Shown in pieces: positions 22,619 through 35,056 of a DNA stretch of 64,000 nt. The stretch comes from Heterobasidion occidentale (Eukaryota; Basidiomycota; Agaricomycetes; Russulales; Bondarzewiaceae): positions 558,001 to 622,000 of the forward strand of contig JBCAQO010000014.1 in NCBI GenBank assembly GCA_039111635.1. Direction: 5' to 3'. How positions within the stretch are numbered: position 1 is the stretch's first letter; every line of letters starts with the position of its first letter. The translations under genes and the position numbers were made by a program. The notes under the pieces are model-generated. The model was not told the origin of the DNA, did not search any database, and was given only the letters and a program-made list of their open reading frames with translations.

Positions 22619-25600
22619 TCAGAACGCGGCCCGCCGAGTCGGCGGCTCGGTCGCAGCCGCGGAGACAGCGGCGCCTGCGGGGCAAGCCGCCGTCGGCGTC
22701 ACCACGCCGGCCGAGTCCCACGCGTTGGGATAGCTGCACCCGGCCACCTGGGTCATCGCGCCCTGCGTGTCCTTCGCGTCGAACCACCCGGCTCCCTGCG
22801 TGACCGAGGCCGTCAGCGTCGGGGGCGGGAGAGTCGAGATCGCGGACGTCGGCGTGTAGGTGGGCAGGACCGCCATGGGGACTCCAGAGACACCGCTGAG
22901 GGTCGTCGGCGGCCAGTGGCTGGCTGTCGCGGCGGCGGTCGCCGCGATGGTCCCGGCACCCTGACCGCCCGTCTGCCACGCCGAATAAATCCCAGGGAAC
23001 GCCGACTTTGCGTTCGTCGCGCCCAACGCGGCACACTTACCGACGGCTTCGCGAGGGTCCGTCGGCATCCAACCTTGTTCGAGGCCGAGCTTGTACGACC
23101 ACAGCGGGGCTTCGACGCTGTTGGAAATCGAAGAGTTGCCAATCTGACTCGAATAAAGAGAGAGAGAGAGGGAGAGAAAGAAGGCGGCAGGGCGCATCCC
23201 CCATCTAAGTCAGCGCGCCTTCTAGCGCACGTCACGTCGGCACGAGGGCGCACCTTCCACGTCCAGAACCACCAATCCTCAGTGGCGTCCATGCTCGCGA
23301 GCGCAAAGCTCTTCAGCCCCGCCTTGAACGTCGCGTTGTAGTTCGCCCAGTCGTTCATCGTCGTGCAGTCCCCAAACGCGGCCCCGTTGCCCACCCCGTT
23401 CACAAACAGCCCGCAATCGTTGTACCCGTTGCTGAACTCGCCCGCCACCGTCACTCCAAACGCCGACCGACTGCACGGGCAATGAATCGTCAGCCCAGCA
23501 TGCAGGAGGCCATCGAACACGCGCATACCTGCCGTTCATGCCCGGGCCCCACGCGCTGCACGCCTGTTTAGGCCAGACACCGCCCGGCTCCCCCGTTCCG
23601 TCATCGTCGACAATAGGTGAATTGTTGGGCTGTCCATCGAACGCGAAGTACGGGTGGGTGTCGAGGATGATGCGATCGGACCCAGGAAGGAAATTGGCCC
23701 ACTTGGACACGCCGATGAACCCGTCGTGGATGGCGATATACGGCCCATTGCCCGCCCCAAGACCCGTGATGTTGCGAATCATCTCGTGCGCTTGGTAGTA
23801 ACTATCACGCCCGAACGAGGCAAGGTCGCATTGGGCCCGTCCGCCCGTCAGTCAATCGGACAGCCGACGAGCTCGACTGCGCGTGCTTACAAATTCGTCA
23901 TCTCGTCCAGCCCGATGGTCTGCACCAGGGCCTCGTTCACGACGCCGAAGATGGGGATCAGGTCGCGGTACTCGGGCTGCGAGATGAACTCGGTGATGAT
24001 GCGAATGTAGTCCAACGTCCGCTGCGCGTTCGCGATCCCCATGATGCCGTTCATGAAGTTGACTTGTCCGAGCTTCCCGGAGTGGTTGTAGCCTGCGCAG
24101 AAAGAAAACAAAGTAAGAAAGAAAACAAGAACCCAGCGTCGTCAATCAACGCCACCCCCACCCCCACGCCGCCATCGAACCGAGCCGAACCGAGCCGCTC
24201 ACCGTTTTGCGACCCAGGAACCGTGTGCAGATCAAGATAGATCCGCAACCCGTACTTGCGTGCCCACTCGAACACGCGCAGAATGTACCTAATCGAAAGG
24301 ATACGCAGACCGCGTGCGGTGCCACCGGTCGGTCAAACAACCGATCTATCGGGTAGACGACGAGGAAGACGCACTTCCAGCAGACCTTGGCGAGGAAAGG
24401 CTCTCCCTCCCACGTCTCGATCGCCCAGAACGGAATGGGGAGGCGAATCCAATTCAGCCCCGCCCCCGCGATCTCTGCTAAGTCTTGTTCCGTCTGCAGG
24501 CGCAGACGCGCAAGAAAGAGAACATATAAAGTATCAGCCAAGCCGATGTGACCCATCCCGCCCGAGCCAAAGCCATACGCACCACGAACGTGTTGTAGTG
24601 ATTTTCCAACTGTTGCTGCAGCCCCCCGCTGGCGGAGTCCGCAGCCATCGCCTCGCTGAGCGTCCACTCGTCGACCGTGCCCGGGTACTTCTGGTACAGT
24701 GCCGGCGCGATGAACGGCTCGAGCACGAACAGCCCGCCGAGGTTGACGCCGTAGACGTGGTCCTGGCCCCACGTCCAGCTGCCGTTGAGCGGCGGCGTCC
24801 ACGAGTTCGGCCGCGCGTTGTTGTTGAACGGGTCCTTTGGATCGTAGACCCCTGATCGCGGCGCGATCGAGGAAGGCACGAAGCGAGCACATAAAAAAAC
24901 GAATCGGTCAGCATTTCGATCGTGATCACGCTCACGTCCACGAACAAAAAATCGGCGTCAAAGCAGACAGAAAGTGAGAGACGCAGGACGCGGCGCGTCC
25001 CCACGCAGAAATGGAAACGAAGAGAAAAACTGGGAATGGAGAACGGGGAACGGGACGCGGCGCACAGAACGCCAAGCGCGGACGGGGTGTGCAGATCTGT
25101 CCCTAGCACAAACGCCTGCTCCCAAATCCGCCCGACAGGATCGTCAACTGCACGCGAGGCGCGGGTGAAGAGAAACGGGGGCCCACATGCGCACAGTCGA
25201 GGAAGCGAGCGCGCGCGGCGCCATGTACCGCAATGGGCATCACGCCGACCTGCCACCCCTCGCATTCCATCCTCGCAGCACGATCCCGCCGCCCGTCAGC
25301 TCTTCCGCTAACCAACCCGTCATCCCGCTCAACAGATCGAGAGCTTGGCTGACAGGAAGAGAGTGATGATGCCCCGATCCAGATCCCAGATCAGAGCACG
25401 TCGAAGCCCACTCGAATCGGCAGCGCATCAACGGGCGGACGTGATGTGCGGGTGCAAATGCAGATGCGCATGCGCGTGAGTATATGCGCTCATGATCCCG
25501 CACGGGGGTACGGAAGGCCACCTGGGCGCATGGGGCGGCGCCCAGTTTGCATCACCGCGGTGCGTGCGGCGGTAAGCAGCGTATATGCTTCAACCAGGCG

Positions 25601-26992
25601 ATCAAACACGCCGTCCCACCGTCCCATCACCTCACTGGCGCGGCACGTCCGTGATATTGCGAATCGGTCGGACTCGACGCTGCGCTGCACGGGTGACACG
25701 AGAGCGCCGACGCGTGCGTCGCTTGTTCCCGGCGGTGGCGCCTCTCGCTCGGCCGCTCAAGGCGAGAAAGCGGACGGACGGATTCGGGAGGCCTGCGGAC
25801 GGCACGCCACCACAGACGTAGCGTGTGCGTGGACACGGACCGCACCACGCCCGCATACAAACTTGTATTTTCTCCACCCAGACTCGGCACGTCCTACAGC
25901 GCGACGCCTTCAGAGCGGCGTACCCTATCCACTGCGCCGGTGCCCGTGCGATCCGCGTTCGAGTCGCCGAGAGGAAAGGAGGCCTATGAGAGGGAGCCGA
26001 ATATGCGAATGCGAGGCATAGTCGTCCTCACAGAGTCATGCACACACGCGCATGCAAACGGCTGTGCAATGGTCCACCCACCCCGCACCCCGCACCCACG
26101 CATCACGCATCAAAGAGCATCGAGCACCAAACATCAAATCGTGTAACACCCCACATCTCCACCGCTCCCATCTCCGCACAGATAAAAACCGAACGAGGAA
26201 ACAACCACCCCATAAAAAAAAGAAAATGATCGAATACGCGAAGGGCAATTAAAGAAGAAGGAAGGAAGAACCGACGAATCGCAGACAAAAAATAGAACAC
26301 TCACAATATCCTCCGAACTGGTTCAGATACGTGAACGTCTCCCCACTGTCCGTGGTCACCTGCGACCCGTTCCCACCCGACGTCGCGCCGCTCGGCGAGG
26401 CGGGGTTCCCGCTCCCCCCGCCGACGGTGCCGCCGCTGCCGCTCCCCCCTGCGGCAGGAGGATCCGACGACGAGCCAGAGGCGGCGCGGTTCGCGTCGTT
26501 CCGCGGCTTGACGACGACGAAGTAGACGGGCAGGACGACGGCGAGGACGACGGCGACGAGCGCCGCGGCGCCGAAGAGCCAGAAGAGCGGGCGTTTATAG
26601 AGCGGCGGGCGGGCGGCGCGGGCGTTGGCGCCTTTTTCGGTCAGCGCGGCACCAGGGGCGTCTTCGGCGGCATCCAAGAACGCGCGGGAAGAACCAAGGT
26701 TGGCGTCTGCAGCAGCAGCTGCTGCTGTTGGCGAGGCGGGGTGCGCGGCGAGGAAGGGGGTGGAGTTTGAGGGGGAGGCGCCGGCGCGGGGCTCGTCTGC
26801 GTCTGCGGTGTTTGTATAGTAGGAGTCTCTTGGGGTTGGGGAGAGAGAGGGGCCGAGGTTGACGGCGCCAAAGTTGGCGAAGTATGGCGCGGAGGGCGGG
26901 TCGAGCGGGGCGCTGTCGAGGTGTAAAGGAGTGTGGAGGGGCGTGGAGTACGAGGCGTCGGTAGCGTCGGAGAGCGGGCGGGGGCCGGCCAT
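22619..26992 (-). CDS. Glucan 1,3-beta-glucosidase, GH5 type II membrane protein (exgD-like)
   Basis: The enzyme releases glucose from the ends of beta-1,3-glucan and remodels the cell wall, anchored in the plasma membrane with its catalytic domain outside. Eight exons (26992-26305, 24851-24583, 24493-24375, 24288-24203, 24092-23891, 23801-23529, 23470-23254, 23143-22619) join in frame to 792 aa. After a 135-residue Ser/Pro/Ala-rich cytosolic tail comes one membrane helix (about 136-161, LFWLFGAAALVAVVLAVVLP), a Gly/Ser linker, then the GH5 barrel: VYGVNLGGLFVLEPFI, NWIRLPIPFWAIE, YLDLHTVPGSQNG. The acid/base Glu is in GVVNEAL (about E441) and the nucleophile in VAGEFSNGYNDCG (about E557). 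The family is secure. The first intron is 1,453 nt, far longer than any other in this gene. Divergent from the ceramidase. Confidence 0.95.
24852..26304 (-). other. Very long first intron of the exo-glucanase gene
   Basis: The donor GTGAGT follows FGGY, and the acceptor CAG precedes W-VYDPKDPFNNN, a join that restores a segment I recall as contiguous in relatives. The intron is 1,453 nt against 50-110 nt for the other six in this gene. It is GC-rich, with open frames on both strands but no recognisable protein. It could hold an alternative promoter, enhancer or nested non-coding RNA; none can be shown. Confidence 0.75.
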
Positions 26993-29896
26993 GCTCGCGA
27001 GGTCAGCGTCGTCGTCGTGGACAACAGCAGCGAGAGGAGAAAGGAATGAGCAAGGGGTGATGGTGGTGGTGGTGGTAGGACGGAAGAGCCTCGGAGGGGC
27101 TGACTGGCAGCGTCATGCTGGAGGCTTCAGAAAGGAGCGCCTGCAGCGTGAGTGTCCAAATATAGCATGTCATTGGACCCCTCCACTCCCACTCGTGGCC
27201 TCTGCACACCGTTGCAGCGCATCGAGGGCTGCCCTGGGCTGCCTTCAATCGTCTTCGAGGTGCCTGGTTGCAAGTGTCGTACAGCACTCGTACAGCATGC
27301 GCGCTCTGATCAGATCACTCCCAACGCACATCCATCACCCTCCGTCAATATTCTCGCGCGCAGACTCAGCCCGCCCTGGGAAAGTGCTTTAGCTGATGAT
27401 GTCACGCGCGACGCGCGTAGATCATCCGCGCGCAAATCTCTCCCGTTTTTACCAGCCAATGCAAGGGCACCTGCCATGGGTTCTCAGCAGCAGCAATTTA
27501 TAGCTGCTCACGAAACGGGTTACAACAAGCAACGCGGGCATGGCCCTCTCATGTCAAAAATACCGCCGTGCTCAACACGCCCCACCACCACCCCGCATCC
27601 CACTCCACCTCGGCATCTGCAGAAACCGAATTAAAGAGACGGCGCGAGGTTCGGCCCTCGCGAGCTATCCCAGTCAGAGGTGTACAGATATAGAAAGCGT
27701 CAAGAGGGCAATAGAATCACCGTGCTAAGGTGCTGGTCGTCACGTGCAGAGAAGAGTGGGAGCGGACGCAAGGCCGAGCGGGGAAGCGCTGTTCGTGGCG
27801 AGTGGCGTGGCGCACATGCGACGGGACTATTAGGGGTCGACTGAGGGAGGGCTGTATCAGCCCTCAGTCAACGGCAGAAGTGTGGGGCAAGAAGGAAGTT
27901 TGAGAATGCATGCGGCGGGACTGCGGCGGGGCTAGGGAGTCCGACGGCGGTCAACAGAAGGCCCCAGTCAACAGAGGAAGCGTCGATGGGTTGAGGAGAG
28001 CCCCACCCCAAGGGTGCTTATATGCACAGAGATACCGCGGGTCCGACAAGAACGCGCGGGAGCGCAGCACACCGGCAGAGGACATCGGATCCGGGCGCGA
28101 CAAATGCGTTCTGTCTGCACAGGATCATTCATTGTTGATGTTGAGTGGCCGCGTCGGGAAGCAGCACAGAAGCCGGGCGTGCCTGGCGGGTAGGGCCAAG
28201 CTGAGCGAGGACGTCCGAGGGCGCAGACGCAAACGTCGATGGAGCGCGCGTCGCGGGACACGGTGGACGCGTGCACGCGGTCCCAAGACAAACTGTGGAG
28301 CAGAGAACATGAAAAAACTGACAGCCGAGGTGTCCGAATCCATCCATCGGGCGAGATGTTTCGAGCGCGGTGGGCGGCGGCGGCATTCACGAGGAGATGT
28401 AATGGACGAGAATGTGCTGTTACGCCGCCTCGAAGTCGGTGGAAATATGATTATGGAGAGGTGGATGAGAGACGCGGCGCGCTGCATATAGCGTCGACCG
28501 CAGATGAGGATGGTCAGAAAGGTCGCGGTTACGGACAATGAAGGTGTATCATGAATCAAATGCAGAGTTTGAGATCAGTTTAAATCCCTGGCTCCGAGGC
28601 AGGAGGGAATGGGACTCACTAATGCGAACGTTGGTCCAGGATCTCTGTCGCACAGCACGAATACGACGTTGTATTTCTCGCAGGAGGAGCGCGGTGGGAG
28701 AAACGCATATATGCACGCGCCAGCAGGCCAAGCAGCGTCCTATGATATAGACCTGGGAAGTCCCTGAGGCCTCTCTCTTTGGATCGGTATGGCATAGACC
28801 GCAGAGCATGTGATTATCGACGCGCACCGCAAAAGTCTGTTCCCCGCCATGAGAAACGATAAGAAGTCGAGGGAGGCACAGAAGGCAGCTTTCGAGCTTC
28901 GCAGTTCAGGTCCAGAAGTCACTTATCAACGTATGAGCATCGTGCGCCGTGCATATTCATGCATCAGAAACCGCCTGCGCCCCCTATCCGCTCCTTCGCG
29001 CTGCTTTATCTGGTCGAAGAAGACCAGAAGGCGATGGCGTAGATGTGGACGCGTCGGATAGACGATAGTGGAGCGGCCTGGGATCGCGCGTCGATATGAA
29101 CAGCACAGCGCAGACCGGAGGAGGCGACGAGGAAGAGGAGAGCTGCGGCTCTGAGAGGGATCGCGGAGTTGTGAGAACATTACGAACGACACGCCACCGC
29201 GTAACACGGTCGTGCAGCATGCACGATGACTGCATGACGCAGCGCCTGACCGCGTCTCTCTCCCTGCCATCTCCCCCATAACCGAGGATCATCGCAAGTG
29301 ACGGCCAAGAAGCAGCCCTCTGATGTAGGGACATGTGCCCCGACCCACGCGCGCTGCAGCCCACTGACGAAACGGTCCGTGTCAGCGCACCTGCTGCCCG
29401 CCCACCGCCTTTATCAGAACCTGCGAAGCCCCCACAGCGCGCGCGCGCTCGTCCTCCGGTCCCCACTGACCCTACGAATCCCTCGAGGCACCTGCCCGGG
29501 CACCTCGGTCCACCCCCTCATACCTTGCTCGGTCCCGGATCACGATACAAGGACGGGTCACACACGCTGCACACGCCTGCGCACGCGCACCTGCACTTCG
29601 TTCCCTCGCACCTCACATCCTCACAGTCCCCTCGCGTACTGATCTTCGGGATTATCCATCCCAACCAACTCGACGAACCGCTGATCCCTGATCCTCGCCG
29701 TGCCTAACCACTATCTCGTGTTTGCGTCGCCACCGAAACCCGCGCGGCCAGCCCCCAGGACTCAATCAATATCGCTATCGTCACCGGACAAGTATAGTAA
29801 TATCTCCGCAGCATATAAAGACGCGCCCACGCTGCCCGCATGCCCGTATTGCAGCTGTACGCCGTGCAGCCGCTCGCGCGCGCCTTCGATCCCCTC
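26993..29896. promoter_or_regulatory. Divergent intergenic region between exo-glucanase and ceramidase
   Basis: About 2.9 kb separate the two divergent start codons. A TATATTT element and a CCAAT box lie on the minus strand at 27158-27176, about 165-185 bp above the glucanase ATG. A TATAAA at 29814-29819 lies above the ceramidase. The largest ORF inside (27910-28491, +) is Arg/Gly-rich with no known motif, and the opposite strand is also open, so no gene is called. Confidence 0.45.
29814..29819 (+). promoter_or_regulatory. TATA box of the neutral ceramidase gene
   Basis: TATAAA lies 78 bp upstream of the ATG at 29897 but only about 20 bp upstream of the in-frame ATG at 29840. The spacing argues for the downstream start, which also gives a better signal peptide. 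Confidence 0.55.
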
Positions 29897-32800
29897 ATGC
29901 GCTACATCGTCGAGTTCACGAACCGCGCGGCCCTGTGCGTCACCGCGTTCCTCGCGTCGGTCAGTGTGTTGGGCCCCGGCGCGCAGACCGCGCTGGGGGT
30001 GCAGCCCGTCGCGGCACAGTACTTGCTGGGCTTGGGTGAGTGTTTTGTGTTTTTTTTTTTGCGCGGATCGTGTGTTGGTCGGGAGGCGCGGGGTCATGGG
30101 AGCCTGCGGGGTCGGGTTGAGAGGAGAACGTGTGCGGTGTGGGCGAAGCGAGGGGCGGTTCGGCGACCGGTCATGACCTCATGGGTGGTCATGAGCGTGA
30201 TGCAGAGAAGGCCCTACGGCTTCGTTGTGCGGCTGTTCACAATATCCGAGGTGCTTCCGGTCTAGCAGAGAGGGTTCGGGTGGCCGCACCAGATAGTTGG
30301 AGTTGGATCATCGTTGTTTGAATCGCACGTTGTCGGTGCGCGTTCGAAGGTCGAGGGCACGCGTCCTTCCGCGCGCATGCACGTGTCTGTACCAGTCTAC
30401 GAACGAGAAAGCGTTCGAAAGAATCGTGGACTGTGACCCGCAGAACCCTCCCGAGATCATCGATCAGCACTCCTCCCATCCTAGGGTGCGGGCGCCAACG
30501 CGTGGCAGCCGGTGTCCTTAGCATCTGAATCACGATCCTATTCGACACGCACAAGGGTCTTGAGGATCTCTGCCGTGACTCCGGACCCACGCCTTGACAG
30601 GCCGGCACGTCGCCGAGTCAAAGTCGCACGAATATTCGATGGAATGCCTAATAGTCCAGGACAGGGCGGTGGCGCCGCCCCCATCGCCAGTGCTGCCATC
30701 GCTGTGTGCAATTTCGTTTGATGGAAGGCTGCAGAGCAGGCAGGCCCCTGCAGGCTCGGTTCGGCGCGGCGCGGGGTTTTGCTTTCGGTCGGGCTTCTGG
30801 CAGTCGGTTTCATGCTTTATTTTTTCTCGTCTATCAAGCTCTGCGTCCCGAAGGCAAACCTTCACTGACTGACGGCGCTTTTGTTACACCTGCGCAGGCA
30901 TCGGCGACATAACAGGGTAAATGCGACCTTTAACTTTCTGACCGAATCACGCGTCTTGACCCCTTTGGCCTGTGTGATTTTACAGCCCGGTGGTGGAAAC
31001 GAACATGATGGTGCGTTCCCCCTTCTCTCCATTTCGCTTCTGCTTCTCTTCGATGTTGTGCTGTGGGCGCAGCGCTTCGTTTGAGAACAATCGCTCTAGG
31101 GGCTCGCGTCCGTGCTTCAGCGTGAAACAGGGCCCTGAGCGGGGGTGGCGAGACGAATGAAATCAGGGTTTGACGCGAATTTTCTTCCCTGTCGTGTCGT
31201 GTCGTGTCGTACCCATGCCCGTGTCTGCGGTCGTGACTCTGGTCGTGTCCTTACCATCTGATGTCTACGGAGCCTGATGTCTACGGAGCCCATGTTCGCC
31301 AGACGTTGATGACGGTGATGGGAATGGGGTTGGACCCCCAGGGGCCGAGACGGAGAGAGGATGGAGATGGGGGACTGGCGGACGTCGGGTCCGCGGTGCC
31401 CAGCGCATTTATCACGTCCAGAGTGACGCGGCGTGTGCGACGGCCGACCGCAGAAGCCCCTCGTTGCGGCATCCCCTGCCTGCAGGGTGAGCCGATCGTC
31501 CAGCCCTTTAAGGCGTCTCGCGGCGCGGAGCGTAGTTTTCGCCTGAGAAGGCTTGGAGCTGTCACGGTGTTTCAGAACGACAGGCGGGAGCGGGAGCGGC
31601 GTAGATGCGGTTTGTTCGCGTCGCGTCCTGATAAGGGGGTTTGGCTCGGGGTATGCTGGAGGGACACCTGGCGATGCGGTCGTGGGTGGCGCTCGGTCGT
31701 CCCGGTCTCTGTGTGCGGCTGGCCAGTCGAAGGCGGGGGATGCGGCCTTCGCGAGAAGCTCGATGAGACGGTGTGAAGGGCGCGAACGTGGAGGAGTTTG
31801 CGCGTGGTTTGAGCTGGAGCGATTGTGGTGACGGAGTGCCGGCATGGCATGACTGCGGTTTCGATCCCTGGCTTGGTTTGGACGGATCGCCGTGGGAGGT
31901 ACAGCGATGCTGACCTGATCTTTGGGTGTATGCTAGGGCTACGCGTCCCTCGCTCAAACGGACACTGGACTGCATCTGCGACAACGCAGTCGGGCATGGG
32001 TCGTCGCAGACGCAGCCAACCCCTCCAATCGCTTCGTCTTCATCAACGCTGGTGCGTCTCCCACCCCCTCTTCGTTCGTCCCTCAGAGACCTCATCATCG
32101 ACCCCCACGGCGTAGACATCGCCATGGGCGACACCGGCATCCGGCGCTCGGTCGTCTCGCAGCTCTCCACGCTCTACCCAGGCGTGTACACCAACACGAA
32201 CGTCGCGCTCGTCAGCACGCACCAGCACTCCGGCGTCGGCGGCTACCTCGAGAACCTCCTCCCCCAGATCACCTCGCTCGGGTACGTCAAGGAGACCGCC
32301 GACGCGATCGTCGCGGGCACGGTGCTCGCCGTCCAGCGCGCGCACGCGAGCCTCGCGCCGGGGAAGCTGAGCATCGGGAACACGTCCGTCGTGGACGGGA
32401 ACATCAACCGCAGCCCGTCGGCGTACCTCGCGAATCCCGCGGCGGAGCGCGCGCTGTACCAGTACGACCAGGACAAGGAGCTTTCGCTGTTGAGGTTCGA
32501 CGACGCGCAGGGCAACGCGCGCGGGTTCTTGAGCTTTTTTCCAGTCCACGGGACTAGTTTGTACGAGGTGCGCGTCGTTTCTCTGTCCGTGCGCGCGACG
32601 ACTGAGTATGAGTTTGGTGTGGTGTAGAACAACACGCTCGTCAGCAGCGACAATAAGGGCATGGCGGCGCACTTGTATGAGGGTAAGCAGTGCATCGTTC
32701 TATATTGAGTCGCTTCGTCATCGTCGTTCTCCGTTGTCTAGCTATGGTCGAGCCCTCTTCGATGCCAGGAAACAACACTTTCGTTGCAGGTTTCACGCAG

Positions 32801-35056
32801 TCCAACGTCGGCGACACGAGCCCTAACACGTACGTCCATCCACGTTCTTTTTTTGATGTCCTAAGAAGTGTTCAATTTTTCGCCTCTGGTAGGCTCGGCG
32901 CGTTTTGTGAGAGCCCTGGTAAATCGTACGACGGAATGCCGTGCGATTTTAACAGCTCAACCTGTGGCGGGACCGTCGAAGACTGTCATGGACGGTATGT
33001 CGACACCAGAGCTTTGTCGTCGCTCGAAAGGCTGGCGTTGACGTTGGCGCGTGCTGCAGGGGCCCTGGATTCCGCATCTCGGATTTCGAGTCCAACAGGA
33101 TCATTGCGCAGTTGCAAGTGGACGGTGCGAAGACGCTGATGAACAGTCAATTGGCGCCGGTGTCTGGCACTGTTCGGAGCGTCCACACGTATTTGAACAT
33201 GTGAGTGTATTGGGTGTCCTTGTCGGAGCCAATTCGAGGCTTCAACTCAAGAATCGGATAGGACGTGGCACTCCTTCACCTTGCCCAACGGCACGACTGT
33301 CCAGACGTGTCCTCCGGCTATGGGTGAGGAATCATCGGGATCGCCCTGTCGTACTGAAGCGAACGGTCTTCCTGCTTTTCACCTTCAGGATACTCGTTTG
33401 CGGGCGGAACCACGTAAGAGGGCGCGCATACAGTCCTCCGTCCATCGATTGACATGCGTTTGGACAGCGACGGACCAGGCGCCTTCGACTTCGTCCAAGG
33501 CGATAACTCGTCCAAGCCTCAGTGCGTGGCATGTTAAAGGAAGAGGATCCGCGCAGCACTGACAACTTCCACCCCACTCCAGGAACCCGTTCTGGGAGAT
33601 CGTCAAAGGTGGGTAATTCGCGATGTGCGTTTGGAGGCACGAGCATCCCGCCGATCCGCGTCGCGACGCTTTCTGTCCATTCTTTAGGCGTCGTCACTCC
33701 CTACCCGCCCGCAGAACAGGTCGCGTGTCAGTATCCGAAGCCGATCTTGCTGGACACGGTACGTCGTAGCAAATACGCACGGTGTGGGCGATCGCTTGGG
33801 TGCGAACCATTCATGCATTTATGGCAGGGCTACGCGAACACACCGTACACCTGGTCCCCGCACACGGTCGACATCCAGATGCTGCGCGTTGGCAACGTGG
33901 TCATGCTGGTCATGCCTGGCGAACTGACCACCATGTCCGGCCGGCGTATGCGGTACGTCTGCATACGCATCTTTAAGACGGCCAATCATCGAGCCAGTCC
34001 CCACTTTTCTGCAGCAACGCCATTCGAGCGCAGTTGATCGCGAAGGGTGTGATCGGCCAAAACGCGTATGTTGTTATCGCAGGGCCGGCGAACACGTATG
34101 CGCATTACGTTGCAACGAAGGAGGAGTATAGCGTGCAGCGGTACGAAGGAGCCTCGACGATTTTTGGACAATGTCAGTTGTGACTTCTCTCATATTCGAT
34201 CAGCCATCTCAACGCCATCGCAGGGACTCTCGATGCATATATCGACAAGTACGGCAGCCTGGTGTCATATCTGGCAGATAATGCTTCGGGGACGCCTCCA
34301 TCAGACCCTGCTCCGCCAGATCTGACCGGGAGTGCGATATCACTCCGGGTATGCTCTCTTTCTGTGTATCATTGCATGATGTACAAATTCTGACTGTTTA
34401 CGCTCTTTTTTTTTGGCTTCAGACCGGCGTCGTCTTTGACAGCGCGCCGATTGGAAAAAGTTTTGGAGACGTCATTTCGGACGTCAGTTCCTCGGCGTAC
34501 CACATCGGAGACACTGTCGCCGTCCAATTTGTCGGCGCCAATCCCCGTGTAAGTTGAGCGCCCCAATAAGCCTGCTGCTGTTGCTTACTTAGCACTGGTT
34601 TAGAACAACCTCAGGCTCGAAGAGACCTTCCTGTCCGTTGATCGACTGGCTGGCGGGACATGGCAGAGATACCGCTCCGATTCACACCCATCGACACTGT
34701 ATCAATGGACGAGGACCAACACGGTGAGACTTGGATTCTCCTCCAATACAGCTGTATGGTTAGAACTCATTAGAACTATTGCATCGTCTAGGTATTGGGT
34801 ACAAGCTCTGTCAACATCACATGGTAAGTCTACTAGTGTTCGTTGTATTGGCTTAGTTTTTGAATATATGATCGCATAGGACCATCGAGTCTGCCACGCC
34901 TAGTAAGTAGCGCTCCCTTCGGTGCGCGACCAAGCTTTGAATGCATTGACTTTCGCAGGCGGCACATATCGCATCCAGTACTTTGGGGATTCTAAACCTC
35001 TAATTGGCAGTATCTCCCCATTCACGGGAACGTCGTCGAATTTCACGATCGCTTGA
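29897..35056 (+). CDS. Neutral ceramidase (EC 3.5.1.23)
   Basis: The enzyme hydrolyses ceramide to sphingosine and a fatty acid, probably secreted or at the cell surface. Twenty-two exons can be joined with correct phase throughout, giving about 726 aa from ATG 29897 (745 from ATG 29840). Exon starts include 30898, 30986, 31937, 32116, 32628, 32742, 32893, 33060, 33262, 33389, 33468, 33583, 33688, 33828, 34015, 34224, 34423, 34604, 34792, 34880 and 34959. The N-terminus MRYIVEFTNR plus AALCVTAFLASVSVLG looks like a signal peptide. Family landmarks: GIGDITGPVVETNMMGYA, the metal-binding STHQHSGVGGY, NRSPSAYLANP, SNVGDTSPN with the likely nucleophile Ser (about residue 295), CHGRGPGF, and the C-terminal immunoglobulin-like part. 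The usual GDVSPN hexapeptide reads GDTSPN. Two early introns are 862 and 926 nt; the others are near 50-70 nt. Confidence 0.95.
30036..30897 (+). other. Long first intron of the ceramidase gene (862 nt)
   Basis: The donor GTGAGTG follows the LLGLG codons and the acceptor GCAG precedes GIGDIT, a contiguous conserved motif in the family. The sequence between is GC-rich with a T9-10 run just after the donor. No coding signal was found inside. Confidence 0.75.
31011..31936 (+). other. Long third intron of the ceramidase gene (926 nt), with tandem repeats
   Basis: The donor GTGCGT follows VVETNMM and the acceptor GCTAG precedes GYASLAQTDTGL; both halves of the family motif are intact. Inside are four GTCGT units (31191-31210) and a perfect 16-bp tandem duplication (31258-31273 and 31274-31289). 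Long ORFs occur on both strands but show no known domain. Confidence 0.75.

Noticed and set aside
25870..25975. tRNA-like patch in the glucanase intron (GGCGCAGTGGATAGGGT on -, GTTCGAGTC on +)
   Set aside because: The A-box-like and B-box-like sequences are on opposite strands, and no cloverleaf with a 7-bp acceptor and 7-nt anticodon loop can be drawn.
27910..28491. 193-codon plus-strand ORF between glucanase and ceramidase
   Set aside because: Arg/Gly-rich, opposite frames also open, no recognisable motif; treated as promoter DNA.
31117..31845. 242-codon minus-strand ORF inside ceramidase intron 3
   Set aside because: Antisense to a well-supported intron, Arg/Pro/Ser-rich, spans the GTCGT repeat; no domain.
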